This document shows positions 1 to 11,367 of a stretch of 64,000 bases of DNA, one piece after another. A program made the translations under genes and the position numbers. The notes under the pieces are model-generated. The model made no database searches, was not told the origin of the DNA, and saw only the letters and a list, made by a program, of their open reading frames with translations. This stretch comes from Eucommia ulmoides (Eukaryota > Streptophyta > Magnoliopsida > Garryales > Eucommiaceae): NCBI GenBank assembly GCA_016647705.1, contig CM028335.1, forward strand, positions 6,960,579-7,024,578, in the 5' to 3' direction. Position 1 is the stretch's first letter, and every line of letters begins with the position of its first letter.

Positions 1-1
1 T

Positions 2-1906
2 ATCTCTTCAATAAAGTGTCATATTGCACTTGCAACCGATCCAAAAGCCAACAACTTCCAAGATGAACCTCGCGAGCGTCGTATAGTTCCACTTGCAACT
101 TTACTTGGAATTCCTGATAATGTCTCTCTCTTATAATTGTGTATCTCAAAATTTGTATTCCATATGTATCTCATTAATTTGACATTTTTCCTAAACATAA
201 TTTTTTTTCGCAGCACTCTGTTTGGGTTAAGTGTCGATTGTTTCTTGTTAACCTGGAGAAGTCCTTGTGGTACATGGGATGTAGCCATTGTCACCGAGCA
301 ACTATTGCCCTGTATGATCAAGTATTTACCTGTTTCTATTGTCAAAAAGAGAACACACATGGTAGCCCCAGATAATATCGAAAAGAATTTTGTCATTAAA
401 GCTACTTTTGTCTAGCCTACATTTGGTTACATTTTTTGTTTAAGGTTATTGTTTCGTACCGAAAAATAGGTACAAAAAAAAGACCAACTTTGTCACTTTT
501 CGTAATTTTGTTCCCTAGAAAAAATTATGTGGTAACATAAATGTCAATTTGGTAACAAAAAACAATAAAACAAATGAAACATTTTGTTTCTATTATAAAT
601 AAACGAAAACAAAGAAACCAGAAACTTTATAACATATCTATGTCAAACTCCCACGATTATTTCTAACTTTCATTTTTGATTCTATATTTTGGATAATAAA
701 ATCAAAGTAAGACGACAAACAATGAACAAATTCCACCTATATTTACTTATGATCGTCAAATGTTGAACATTAAAATGTAGGTGCCGTATTGATGTTGAAG
801 TTCGCGATGAAAGCAGAACCATAATTGGTTCTTTATTTGGACCTAATGCTGAGAGCTTCCTTGGTTGCACCGCTAAAGAACTCATGGAAAATATTACAAA
901 GGTTAGATATTTTCTTAGTCTATTTTTTTTTATAAGAAATTACTCTTTACTAAAAATTTAAATTATCTTTGTGTTTTTACTTGGCTTATAATTGATCTAA
1001 TTATGCTTAGTTTAATTTTAAATTGATAATCTGTATATCATTCCTGTGAATTTTTCTCTTAACGACTTTGAAATTTTTTATGTCTATCAAATATTGTTTT
1101 GGACCATCGGTTTTCTTACAACTTTCTAATTCTGCTTGAGTCGCATAATAACCTAGAAACATAACACTTAGAAATGCACAAAACTTAGATAATGGTGATT
1201 CAACATGCATTTTCACCATCTACCGCTAATGCCTTTATAAACTCAACTTGGTCTCCAAACACAAAGTTATACAACAAAAAACATAGTGGAGTCATGAAAA
1301 CAATTGAGTCATGTGTCCAAGGCCTTCTAAACAAATTTCAGCAACGAAAATTAAAAAAAAAAAAAAAAAATTCCGTTTCAAGTTAGTTACATAGAATTGG
1401 TGAGCGCACTTAGTTTTATTCTTTCGAACTTCACAACAAAAACAAAAAAATAGAACAAATAAATAAATACATATAATTCTTTTTTTATGCAAAAAAAATA
1501 AACATGTTTTATTTCTTTTATGTTTAGCAACGGAGAAAAACTAAATTCAAAATTTTGCTGCCATTTACAAACTTTGTTGTTCTTTTTGTTTTGGTAGGAA
1601 AATCCAACCGACCTTTGTCGCATTATAAAGACTTCAACAGAAATTGACCACTTGGTATGTGTTCACCCATACCGATACCAAGTTCGTGGAGAACTGAAAC
1701 GCCTTTATAATTTATCCTCTATATCTCTTGCCCATGAACAACCAACACAGTGTATGGAAAAAAATGCACCTAAAGCTTCCGTTGGAGAAACAAGCAATCA
1801 GGGTTTAATAATGCCACCTGCAAATATCGATGTCATCTCTGCTTCCACCACAACCAGTTCGAATGTCAACTTGTTTGGAGAAGAAGCATTCGTTGATGAT
1901 GCTTGA
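2..1906 (+). CDS. RPA70-like C-terminal OB-fold protein (5' end outside window; possibly a pseudogene)
   Basis: I read four exons in one continuous frame: 2-121, 214-371, 781-901 and 1598-1906 (stop 1904-1906), giving about 235 C-terminal residues. Exon 2 contains VWVKCRL followed by a zinc ribbon with paired cysteines (WYMGCSHCHRA and FTCFYCQKEN), the hallmark of the C-terminal DNA-binding domain of the large subunit of replication protein A. Exon 3 continues the OB fold (CRIDVEVRDES, GSLFGPNAESFLG) and exon 4 ends it (VRGELKRLYN) before a low-complexity tail. RPA70 binds single-stranded DNA in the nucleus. The exon 2 to 3 junction fits phase only if the intron starts at 372 with AT instead of GT (CCCAG then ATAATAT), so a donor G-to-A change may have broken the gene. 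Family members occur as host genes and as Helitron passengers; the hairpin at 2390 favours the latter. Confidence 0.6.
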
Positions 1907-2389
1907 TTCTTCAATCTAATATTTTGGACTTCTCGTCTTTTGATTTTTTGTGGAGGGGGTGAATGAATGAAACTGCAATCCTTACATCAATATCATGTTT
2001 TGAATACATTCTTGCCTTGTATATATGCAAGGGCATGTATCGTGAACAATTTCGTACTCGCATGCCTTGTTTATGGAAGTATGCTTAGTCTTTTGATCAT
2101 ATCTTGCACATGTTTATTATTAGTAGACATTGTAATTTCAGTTAAACTACTTATTTTTTTTTTTATCACCGTTTGATACATAACATAATACTTGTATTTA
2201 GCTTAATTTCAAATTTTTAAGGCAACTATAACCATGATATCTCTTTACACAAAGTGTCTTCTATTAATTATTTTAAACAAGTTTCAACATTTAAAATAAT
2301 AAGTAATTTTCTTATATCATATTTCTTCATTGTTTTTTATTCATTAAATAGTGCCAAAAGTTGTAAATATGTCAAACAAAACAGGTAAT

Positions 2390-2422
2390 AGAGCACGTGC
2401 CTCGCACGTGCTCTTCACCTAA
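2390..2422 (+). mobile_element. Candidate Helitron 3' terminus
   Basis: A perfect 11-bp stem (AGAGCACGTGC, loop CTC, GCACGTGCTCT) lies at 2390-2414, followed by TCAC, CTAA and then T. A hairpin a few bases before CTRR, with insertion before T, is the 3' signature of Helitrons. The upstream RPA-like gene is the kind of passenger plant Helitrons carry, so this may close an element whose left part lies outside the window. The palindrome also holds two CACGTG G-box cores, so a regulatory reading is an alternative. Confidence 0.4.
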
Positions 2423-3152
2423 TTGTAAAGATATAATCATGATCCTATATTTATTTTTCGCTATTGAATTCAAGATTCGTTTAATTATGTGTTGAATTCA
2501 AAACAAAAGCATTTTTTATCTAAAAAATATGCAAATATATTTTAATTCATTGTGAAAGAAAAAATATTTTTCTTAATATTATTTGGTTATGAAAAGAAAA
2601 TGAAAGGAGGGGTATTTAATATTTTATTCTCATATATTATAAAAATAAATTAAAATTTATATTATCAAGAGTATAATTATAAACGATGACATGTTGTTGA
2701 ATTATTAATTCATTTTGCTATAATTACATTATGAACGATGGCATGCTGTTGAATTTAATTTGCATTTCGTTGTTGAATTCAACTCTACTCTATAACTATA
2801 CTTTTAAAAATGGACATTTGTATATCGTTTTGAAGTACTTGACTTGACGAATGCTATTTTTTAATTATTTCATAGAGAAAATAAACAAAAAACATTTTAT
2901 ATTTGTGTTTTTGATGAAAAATATGGAAGTTTCGTAAAATTTCAAAGGTCATATATAATGTTATTTATTTCTTACCTAATTCTTGGGTGTTATTTTGTGT
3001 GTTGAATTAAACATGTAATCTGGTAATGTCGCACACTTGAATTATAATGATATAACCATGATCCTATATTTATTTTTCCATATTAAATTCAAGGTTCGTT
3101 TAATTTTGTGTTGAATTCAACATGATCATTTCTTATCTGAAAAATATAGAAA
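2422..3152. repeat. AT-rich stretch with a 110-bp direct repeat
   Basis: Sequence at about 2424-2532 is repeated with substitutions at about 3042-3152 (shared word ATCCTATATTTATTTTTC and following bases). The stretch also carries the 12-bp dyad GTTGAATTCAAC at about 2773 and near-copies at about 2494, 3001 and 3112. No coding region is visible. It begins right after the candidate Helitron end. Confidence 0.5.
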
Positions 3153-3159
3153 TTGATGT

Positions 3160-4560
3160 TATTTTACAACACTATTATTATGAAGAACACGTTTCTACAT
3201 TAAAAATGCTACAATAATTCAAAAATACTAATCTTTAGTTTGATTATATTTGTTTATTTTTAAACATTGTTCGTTAAAATTCATAATTCCTAATTTTTTG
3301 TAGAATAAATTCATGTTTATATTTGTAAATCAACAAAAGTGGGTTGGTTATGGTAATCTTTAAGGACATTTTAGTCCCCGAATTGCAAAAGCCCTAATTG
3401 TAAGTGTGAAATTGGGTGTTCCTACCAACTGTCATTTTTTTTTTTTTTAACTTATATTAAAGTTGTACAATTAAGGTAAGGCAAATTTTAATGATATATT
3501 GGGAGATATTAGATACGATTTTATTAACTAATTTAGTCCACACTTTTCAACATTTAGTTATATTTTAGACTGTCACTTACAATTTTTTAGTTCTCCATCT
3601 AATTTTTAGCATTGTATTCAGAAATTATGTCTGCGAAATGTAATACACTGTAATAGAGCGATTTCCTTGATTGACACTTGGTTGATGCGTAAAACTGGTA
3701 CACACCTCAAGTATGGTCCAGTCGGACGATAGGCGAGTCCTCCTATTGGAATTGGAGTTGTTGAATCGGATACGGGGTTGAAAAGTCCTCAAGTGAGTTG
3801 AAATTGTCAACCTAACCTAAAGGGTTGACATACTGAAATCCAAAGTCCTCCTCAGTAACCTATATTTGCACACGTAACTTGGCCGGGGGTTTAAGAAAAG
3901 TTCATCCGGCGTGAGAGTAAAATCTCAGAGGGAGAAGAATACAATATACTTAACTTAAAGAAATAAATATTAAGGTTCGTGTCAAGTATGTAAATAGTAA
4001 AATTCACATCACCTTATGGCGTTGATTTATTCTAGTATTTATAGAAATGGAACTTGCATAGTAAAATTGCACAGTAATGAACTTGGGCTTTTTTGTCTAT
4101 TTGGAGAGGCCTGCGGGTCTTTTGTTAGGTCTATGAAAAAACTATTGGCGATAATGGACAGGGGTCGGGACCCAGGTGTTGCGTCGGTGAAACCCAAAAA
4201 TATCCTATCAACACTAATTTTTAGCCGACAGTTACATTTCATGAATTTTCAAATTTGCACTCAACGATTATAGGATTGGGATATTTTGGTGTGGGTTTAT
4301 TTGACTATCACAATTTATGATGTTACGTGGTAGTTAGATTTCTTTATCAGAGTCCTTTACTAAAAATATCATTTTACTAAGAATTAAGGACAAATAAATT
4401 AGCACAATCCTATGAATTTTCTGGTAGGACTAAAACTAAACATAATGGAGTTTATATATATAAACTCTTTTTTGCCATATAAACGTTCCCTCTAAAAAAA
4501 TAAAAAAATAATATTTAATTAAATTACTATCTTACCCTTTAAATTTTTAACACATTTATT
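3160..4560. other. Intergenic sequence without recognised gene
   Basis: I see no gene. A less AT-rich block at about 3640-3940 (short words such as GGTTGACATACTG) is unlike its surroundings and could be an old transposon fragment, but I do not recognise it. Confidence 0.4.
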
Positions 4561-4576
4561 TTGAATTTTTTTACAC

Positions 4577-4832
4577 TTTTCTCCCTCTCCACTCTGTCTC
4601 TCCCTCACTCCCCCCAAGCCTCGTCGTCCCCCCCCACTCCTTCTGCCTCGTTGTTCCCCTACCTCTCCTCCTTCTCTTTCTTCTCACCGTCTCTATCACT
4701 CTCTAAAAACATGCATATATATGTGAGGGAAAAAAAAAAGAAGGAGAAGGAGAGGAGGTGGGTGGGAGAATGGTGGGAAAAGGCGTGGGGGAACGACGAG
4801 AAAGGGGATTGGGGGAACAGGGGAGATGGGAG
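4577..4832. repeat. Polypyrimidine/polypurine fold-back next to the Copia insertion
   Basis: Positions 4577-4705 are almost pure C/T on the + strand and 4725-4830 almost pure A/G. The right half reversed and complemented resembles the left (for example CTCGTCGTCCCCC against CTCGTCGTTCCCCC, and CCTCTCCTCCTTCTC against CCTCTCCTTCTCC). The centre is ACATGCATATATATGT at about 4710. Long open frames on both strands here are by-products of the biased composition. Confidence 0.55.
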
Positions 4833-4844
4833 GTTAGTATACAT

Positions 4845-5860
4845 TGTTGAAACAAATGAATTTTAATTTAATTTTTTGAATAGAAAGTGCCAAATGTGTA
4901 TAAATGGTTTTTTCCTCAAAATCTTTTGTCCCACATTGGTTGGGAGAGGAAAAATTAAAGTGGATATCTAGGGGTATGTGAGACACTTGGGGTGTGCCCC
5001 AAGGGGTACCCACATTTTGTGGAGGGGAGAGGAGTTACATCCCTATCGGTTTACCACACACGCGCGCGCGCCGCCGCCGTCCGGCCGTGCCGAGCCGAGC
5101 CGAGCGTGTGATGAGGTGGCACTTATTTACTTTTTAGAAAGAAAAAAATTATTTAAATAATTTTAATAAAAATAAAAAACAGTTTAATTTAAAAAAAAAA
5201 AAAAAAAAAAAACTGTCAGAAAAAATTGAAACCGTTTGAATAAAAAAAAAAACGTTTTAACGTTTTTTTTTTAAAAACTTCAAACGTTTTAACGTTTTTT
5301 TTCTTTCTTTTATTAAGTTTCGGTTTCAAATTTTTTATCAAACGGTTTGATTGAATTTTTTTTCCTATAAATACCTGATTGGTTTCCTCAATTTTTTAGA
5401 GAAAAAAAAAAATTCAGAACACTGTTTCTGTTCCGGTTTCATTTCTGTTCCTGATCTACTGTTTCTGTTCCTGATCTGCTGTTTCTGTTTCTGTTCCGGA
5501 TTTTTTTTCTGTTTCTGCTTCTGTTTTCGTTTCTGTTCCCAAACAATTTTTGGTTTGATCTTCGGAATTGTTCCGATTTGTTCCGGTACTGTTTTGTCAG
5601 TCCGATTTTGGTTTCCGAGCAGTTTGTTCGTTTTGCGAACAGTGTGTGGGGGTGTTTGGTATTCGGGACTTCTACAGTGCAAAGAACGTCCTAGACAGAG
5701 GAGAATTCTGGGCTGTTTTATCCTGGGGACGACGGGGCTGATACACTGCTTGCACGTTCTTGGGCAGAGCCGCGAAACGTCTTAAAGAGAGCGACCTAGT
5801 CCGCGACTCATCCCAAGAAATTTTGGTAAACTCGTTCTTTACTTATTTTCTGCAACAACA
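4845..5860 (+). repeat. Copia LTR 1 (left)
   Basis: Begins TGTTGAAAC directly after TACAT and ends CAACAACA directly before the internal domain. It holds a short CG-rich patch at about 5058-5105, AAACGTTTTAACG and AAACGGTTT repeats at about 5230-5350 as possible enhancers, a TATA box (TATAAATA) at 5366-5373, and a pyrimidine-rich leader of repeated CTGTTTCTGTTCC-type words downstream. Confidence 0.9.
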
Positions 5861-5887
5861 ATTTTAAGACGTTCAATATCTGCAAAG

Positions 5888-8800
5888 ATGTCTACTGTTT
5901 ACGATTTTAAACAAGTAACTGTTGATCTCAACAAACCCTTTCGTTTCGAAGGGTTTCATTTTAAAAGGTGGAGACAGAAAATGTTATTTTTTCTTACTAT
6001 CGAAAAAGTAGCATATGTCTGTACGACCGAAAAACCACAATTATCTCAAGTTCCTACAGACGCTCAGATTCAAGAAGTTAAGTCTTGGGAGGAAAATGAT
6101 TTCCGTTGTAAGAATTTTATTCTTAATGGTATGTCTGATGATCTGTATGATTATTACTGCACTAACAAAACTGCGAAGGAAGTTTGGGATGCTCTTTCGA
6201 AGAAATACGACACTGAGGAGGCTGGAAGTAAAAAATATGCTGTTAGTCGGTATCTAAAATACCAAATGACCGACGACAAATCAGTAGAGGTTCAGTCTCA
6301 TGAACTTCAGAAAATCGCTCATGAAATAATTGCTGAAGGTATGTCCCTTGATGAACAATTTCAAGTTGCTGTTTTAATTGACAAATTACCCCCCTCTTGG
6401 AAAGATTTTAAGAATACTCTAAGGCATAAAACTAAAGAGTTTTCTTTAGAAAGTTTGATCACTCGTCTTCGGATTGAGGAGGAGGCCCGAAAACAAGATC
6501 AGAAAGATGAAGTGCTTGTTGTTTCTAACAACGCTCACAAGAAATCATCTTACGCAATTCTGAAACCTAAAGGGAAAAATATGAAAAATCAAAATCAGAA
6601 TCGCAACCACAATAACCAGAACAGAAATGTGCATCAAAATCAGAATAGAAACAAACTCCCTTCAAGAAATAATTCTGAACAGTTTACTTGCTATAACTGT
6701 GGGAAGGCGGGCCATTTGGCTCGGAACTGCCGGCAAAGACGTCGTCCTGTTCCACAGGCGAATCTTACCGAGGACCAACTTATAGCTATGATTTCTGAAA
6801 TCAATATAGTTGGTGGATCCGAAGGGTGGTGGGTAGACACTGGTGCTTCACGCCATGTCTGCTATGATCGAACCATGTTCAAATCTTATTCTGAAAGTGA
6901 AGACAAGAAAATGTTGCTGGGTGATTCCCACTCCACTATTGTTGCCGGTTCTGGTGAAGTGGAATTAAAGTTTACCTCTGGAAAGACAGTCATCCTTAAA
7001 GATGTTCTGCATACTCCAGAGATGAGAAAGAATTTGGTTTCGGGCTATCTTCTAAACAAGGCGGGGTTCACTCAAACTATTGGGGCTGATTTGTACACCC
7101 TAACCAAAAATAATATTTTTGTTGGGAAAGGATATGCAACTGATGGAATGTTCAAACTAAATGTTGAAATTAATAAAATTTCTTCTTCTGCTTACATGTT
7201 GTGTTCTTTTAATATTTGGCATGCTAGACTTTGTCATGTTAACAAACGCATTATTAAAAACTTAAGTAACTTAGAACTAATTCCTAAATTATCTTTGAAT
7301 GATTTTGAAAAATGTGAATTTTGTAGTCAAGCTAAAATTACTAAAACCCCTCATAAATCAGTAATTAGAGAATCTGAATCTCTTGACTTAATACATTCAG
7401 ATATTTGTGAATTTGATGGAGTCTTGACTAGGAATGGTAAACGGTATTTTATTACATTCATAGATGATTGTTCTAATTTTACTTATGTTTATCTCATGAA
7501 AAATAAAAGTGAAGCTTTTGAAATGTTTAAGAATTTTGTAACTGAGATTGAAAATCAATGCAATAAGAAAATTAAGAGATTACGTAGTGATAGAGGAACA
7601 GAATATGATTCCGATATTTTTATTGATTTTTATAAATCTCATGGGATTATTCATGAAAAAACTGCACCGTATTCTCCTGAAATGAATGGTAAGGCTGAAA
7701 GGAAAAATAGAACTTTTGTTGAATCAGTAGTTGCTATTTTACTTAACTCCGGTGCAGCTTCTCACTGGTGGGGTGAAATTTTATTAACGGTTTGCTACGT
7801 ACTTAATAGAGTTCCCAAATCGAAAAGTAAAATTTCACCTTATGAAGTTTTCAAAAATAAGAAACCAAATTTGTCTTATTTTAAAACTTGGGGTTGTTTG
7901 GCATATGTTCGAATCCCTGACCCCAAAAGAAGAAAACTTGCCAGTAGAGCTTATGAATGTGTTTTTATTGGTTATGCGGTAAATAGCAAAGCATATAGAT
8001 TTTATGATTTGAAAGATAAAGTTATCATTGAATCAAATGATGCTGATTTTTATGAAGATAAATTTCCTTTCAAATTGAAGAATAGTGGGGGCTCGACTTC
8101 TAGTAATGAACCTATCATTAGGATTAATGAATCTAATAAGGAATTAGATATTGAACCTAGAAGGAGTAAACGACCTCGTATAGCTAAAGACTTTGGTTCG
8201 GATTTCTATGCATATACCTTAGAGGAGGATCCACTTACCCTCCAAGATGCATTATCCTCTATAGATGCCAGTTTATGGCAAGAGGCTATAGATGATGAGT
8301 TAGACTCTCTCGAGTCAAATAGAACTTGGCATTTGGTAGATTTACCTCCTGGTTGTAAAACAATAGGATGTAAATGGATTCTTAAAAAGAAATTGAATCC
8401 GGATGGAACCATTGATAAATACAAGGCTCGTCTTGTAGCCAAAGGGTTTAGACAAAGAGATAATGTAGATTTCTTTGATACTTTCTCACCTGTCTCTAGA
8501 ATTACATCTATTCGTGTACTTTTATCTCTTGCTGCAATTCATGATCTTATAGTGCATCAAATGGATGTTAAAACTGCTTTTTTAAATGGTGAATTAGAAG
8601 AAGAGATTTATATGGACCAACCTGAAGGATTTATTATTCCTGGTCTAGAAAACAAAGTATGCAAATTAGATAAATCTCTTTATGGTTTGAAACAAGCACC
8701 TAAGCAATGGCATGAGAAATTTGATAATCTAGTCATTTCACATGGTTTTAAAGTAAATGAAAGTGACAAATGCATTTACTATAAACCTGAAAATAATGTT

Positions 8801-9769
8801 TGCACCATTATATGTATTTATGTGGATGACTTGCTAATTTTTGGTTCCAATATTCATGTTGTGAATAATGTAAAATCCATGCTATGTGCTAATTTCGATA
8901 TGAAAGATCTTGGTGAAGCAAGCGTAATCCTTGGTATTAAAATAACTAGGTCTAAACATGGAATTTCTTTGGATCAATCTCATTATATAGAGAAGATTAT
9001 AAAGAAATACAATTATTTTGATTGTAAACCAGCATGTACTCCTTATGACCCTAGTGTGAAGTTGTTCAAGAACACCGGTGACGGTGTTAGACAAACTGAG
9101 TATGCGAGCATCATTGGCAGTCTCCGATATGCCACTGACTGCACTAGGCCCGACATAGCGTATGCTGTGGGATTACTATGCAGGTTTACAAGTAGACCTA
9201 GTATTGAGCATTGGCATGCTATTGAGAGGATTATGAGATATCTAAAGAGAACTATGAACCTTGGATTACATTATCAGAAGTTTCCCGCTGTTCTGGAAGG
9301 ATATAGCGATGCTGATTGGAATACCCTTTCAGATGACTCCAAGGCAACTAGCGGCTATATATTTAGTATAGCTGGTGGAGCTGTTTCTTGGAAGTCTAAG
9401 AAACAGACTATTTTGGCTCAATCTACCATGGAGTCTGAGATGATTGCACTAGCTTCGGCTAGCGAGGAAGCAGGGTGGTTAAGGAGCCTGCTTTCTGATA
9501 CCCCTTTATGGGAGAGACCGATTCCAGCTGTCTTGATCCATTGTGATAGTACCGCGGCTATTGCAAAGATTCAGAACCGTTATTATAACGGAAAAAAGCG
9601 ACAAATACGTCGCAAACACAGCACCATTAGAGAGTATATCTCTACAGGGGCTGTGAGAGTGGATCATGTACGGTCTGATGATAACTTAGCCGATCCTTTG
9701 ACGAAAGGATTAGCTCGAGAAAAGGTTTACAAAACCTCGAAAGGAATGGGACTCAAGCCCATAGATTGA
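5888..9769 (+). CDS. Copia Gag-Pol polyprotein, copy 1 (1293 aa, intact)
   Basis: Single open frame starting only 27 bp after the LTR. Domains in order: Copia-type Gag, about residues 1-230; an Asn/Gln-rich linker and a CCHC zinc knuckle ([15 protein letters not shown]268-C281); aspartic protease with DTGA at 317-320; integrase zinc finger (H445, H450, C476, C479); integrase core D505, D568, E604, with 35 residues between the last two; reverse transcriptase from about W797 with YVDD at 978-981; RNase H from about 1139 (YSDADW, then TMESEMIAL) to the end (ADPLTKG). All catalytic motifs are present, so the copy looks competent. It would assemble virus-like particles in the cytoplasm and integrate cDNA in the nucleus. 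Overlapping frames inside it are shadows. Confidence 0.95.
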   Translation: MSTVYDFKQVTVDLNKPFRFEGFHFKRWRQKMLFFLTIEKVAYVCTTEKPQLSQVPTDAQIQEVKSWEENDFRCKNFILNGMSDDLYDYYCTNKTAKEVWDALSKKYDTEEAGSKKYAVSRYLKYQMTDDKSVEVQSHELQKIAHEIIAEGMSLDEQFQVAVLIDKLPPSWKDFKNTLRHKTKEFSLESLITRLRIEEEARKQDQKDEVLVVSNNAHKKSSYAILKPKGKNMKNQNQNRNHNNQNRNVHQNQNRNKLPSRNNSEQFTCYNCGKAGHLARNCRQRRRPVPQANLTEDQLIAMISEINIVGGSEGWWVDTGASRHVCYDRTMFKSYSESEDKKMLLGDSHSTIVAGSGEVELKFTSGKTVILKDVLHTPEMRKNLVSGYLLNKAGFTQTIGADLYTLTKNNIFVGKGYATDGMFKLNVEINKISSSAYMLCSFNIWHARLCHVNKRIIKNLSNLELIPKLSLNDFEKCEFCSQAKITKTPHKSVIRESESLDLIHSDICEFDGVLTRNGKRYFITFIDDCSNFTYVYLMKNKSEAFEMFKNFVTEIENQCNKKIKRLRSDRGTEYDSDIFIDFYKSHGIIHEKTAPYSPEMNGKAERKNRTFVESVVAILLNSGAASHWWGEILLTVCYVLNRVPKSKSKISPYEVFKNKKPNLSYFKTWGCLAYVRIPDPKRRKLASRAYECVFIGYAVNSKAYRFYDLKDKVIIESNDADFYEDKFPFKLKNSGGSTSSNEPIIRINESNKELDIEPRRSKRPRIAKDFGSDFYAYTLEEDPLTLQDALSSIDASLWQEAIDDELDSLESNRTWHLVDLPPGCKTIGCKWILKKKLNPDGTIDKYKARLVAKGFRQRDNVDFFDTFSPVSRITSIRVLLSLAAIHDLIVHQMDVKTAFLNGELEEEIYMDQPEGFIIPGLENKVCKLDKSLYGLKQAPKQWHEKFDNLVISHGFKVNESDKCIYYKPENNVCTIICIYVDDLLIFGSNIHVVNNVKSMLCANFDMKDLGEASVILGIKITRSKHGISLDQSHYIEKIIKKYNYFDCKPACTPYDPSVKLFKNTGDGVRQTEYASIIGSLRYATDCTRPDIAYAVGLLCRFTSRPSIEHWHAIERIMRYLKRTMNLGLHYQKFPAVLEGYSDADWNTLSDDSKATSGYIFSIAGGAVSWKSKKQTILAQSTMESEMIALASASEEAGWLRSLLSDTPLWERPIPAVLIHCDSTAAIAKIQNRYYNGKKRQIRRKHSTIREYISTGAVRVDHVRSDDNLADPLTKGLAREKVYKTSKGMGLKPID

Positions 9770-10323
9770 CGAGTCACTTATGAGGGAAACCCAACCTATA
9801 GACTGGAGATCCCAAGAAATAGGTTCAAAGGGTAATAACAACTCATGAAGTGATATGAGAAAAATCATGCTATAAAATTGAGTTCTATTTCATAAATGTG
9901 TTGTTTGAAGCATGATATCTTGAAGCAATAGAAGGTTGAGTTTTTATTAACTCTTAATGAGATCTATACTCTATATTTGAGTGGAGTACCTAGCTACAAG
10001 AGTACTCTTGATAGATTCACCTATGTGAATGTGGAAGTGTGGCCGCTTCCTATGGAATTTTGGGCAAAATTCTCTAGAGCATTCACTATACTGGGATACA
10101 CGTGCATGGCCGTAAAGCACGGGCTTTTGGACTACACCCTGATAGGGTTGTGTGTGTGATGTTGTTAGAGATAGAGTTCAAAACTACGAGTTACTCTAGT
10201 ATAATCTAAAGCATCTTCACTATGTAAAGGTTCAAGTCGATAGACACCTTTTCTTATGCACAATCTTATATTGAATTATACTGCTCGATGAAAAAATTAT
10301 TTTTAAAAATTCAAGTGGGGGAT
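9770..10323 (+). other. Copia 3' non-coding internal region, copy 1, ending in polypurine tract
   Basis: About 550 bp between the polyprotein stop and LTR 2. The purine run AAGTGGGGGA at 10313-10322 is the expected plus-strand primer. A 60-codon frame at 9977-10159 is present in both copies, but near identity of the copies makes that uninformative. Confidence 0.75.
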
Positions 10324-11340
10324 TGTTGAAACAAATGAATTTTAATTTAATTTTTTGAATAGAAAGTGCCAAATGTGTATAAATGGTTTTTTCCTCAAAA
10401 CCTTTTGTCCCACATTGGTTGGGAGAGGAAAACTTAAAGTGGATATCTAGGGGTATGTGAGACACTTGGGGTGTGCCCCAAGGGGTACCCACATTTTGTG
10501 GAGGGGAGAGGAGTTACATCCCTATCGGTTTACCACACACGCGCGCGCGCCGCCGCCGTCCGGCCGTGCCGAGCCGAGCCGAGCGTGTGATGAGGTGGCA
10601 CTTATTTACTTTTTAGAAAGAAAAAAATTATTTAAATAATTTTAATAAAAATAAAAAACAGTTTAATTTAAAAATAAAAAAAAAAAAAAAAACTGTCAGA
10701 AAAAATTGAAACCGTTTGAATAAAAAAAAAAACGTTTTAACGTTTTTTTTTTAAAAACTTCAAACGTTTTAACGTTTTTTTTTCTTTCTTTTATTAAGTT
10801 TCGGTTTCAAATTTTTTATCAAACGGTTTGATTGAATTTTTTTTCCTATAAATACCTGATTGGTTTCCTCAATTTTTTAGAGAAAAAAAAAATTCAGAAC
10901 ACTGTTTCTGTTCCGGTTTCATTTCTGTTCCTGATCTACTGTTTCTGTTCCTGATCTGCTGTTTCTGTTTCTGTTCCGGATTTTTTTTCTGTTTCTGCTT
11001 CTGTTTTCGTTTCTGTTCCCAAACAATTTTTGGTTTGATCTTCGGAATTGTTCCGATTTGTTCCGGTACTGTTTTGTCAGTCCGATTTTGGTTTCCGAGC
11101 AGTTTGTTCGTTTTGCGAACAGTGTGTGGGGGTGTTTGGTATTCGGGACTTCTACAGTGCAAAGAACGTCCTAGACAGAGGAGAATTCTGGGCTGTTTTA
11201 TCCTGGGGACGACGGGGCTGATACACTGCTTGCACGTTCTTGGGCAGAGCCGCGAAACGTCTTAAAGAGAGCGACCTAGTCCGCGACTCATCCCAAGAAA
11301 TTTTGGTAAACTCGTTCTTTACTTATTTTCTGCAACAACA
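10324..11340 (+). repeat. Copia LTR 2 (shared middle LTR)
   Basis: Serves as 3' LTR for the first internal region and 5' LTR for the second. It is preceded by a polypurine tract and not by a target duplication. Its TATA box is at 10847-10854. It differs from LTR 1 by a few substitutions and by homopolymer length near 10672. Confidence 0.9.
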
Positions 11341-11367
11341 ATTTTAAGACGTTCAATATCTGCAAAG

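Noticed and set aside
4561..4866. Open frames of about 100 codons over the purine/pyrimidine region
   Set aside because: Low-complexity composition keeps both strands open; the peptides are Ser/Pro or Lys/Glu/Gly runs.
5351..5785. 144-codon frame in the Copia LTR and its antisense partner
   Set aside because: Built on the repeated CTGTTTCTGTTCC leader and present only in LTR copies; no protein-like features on either strand.
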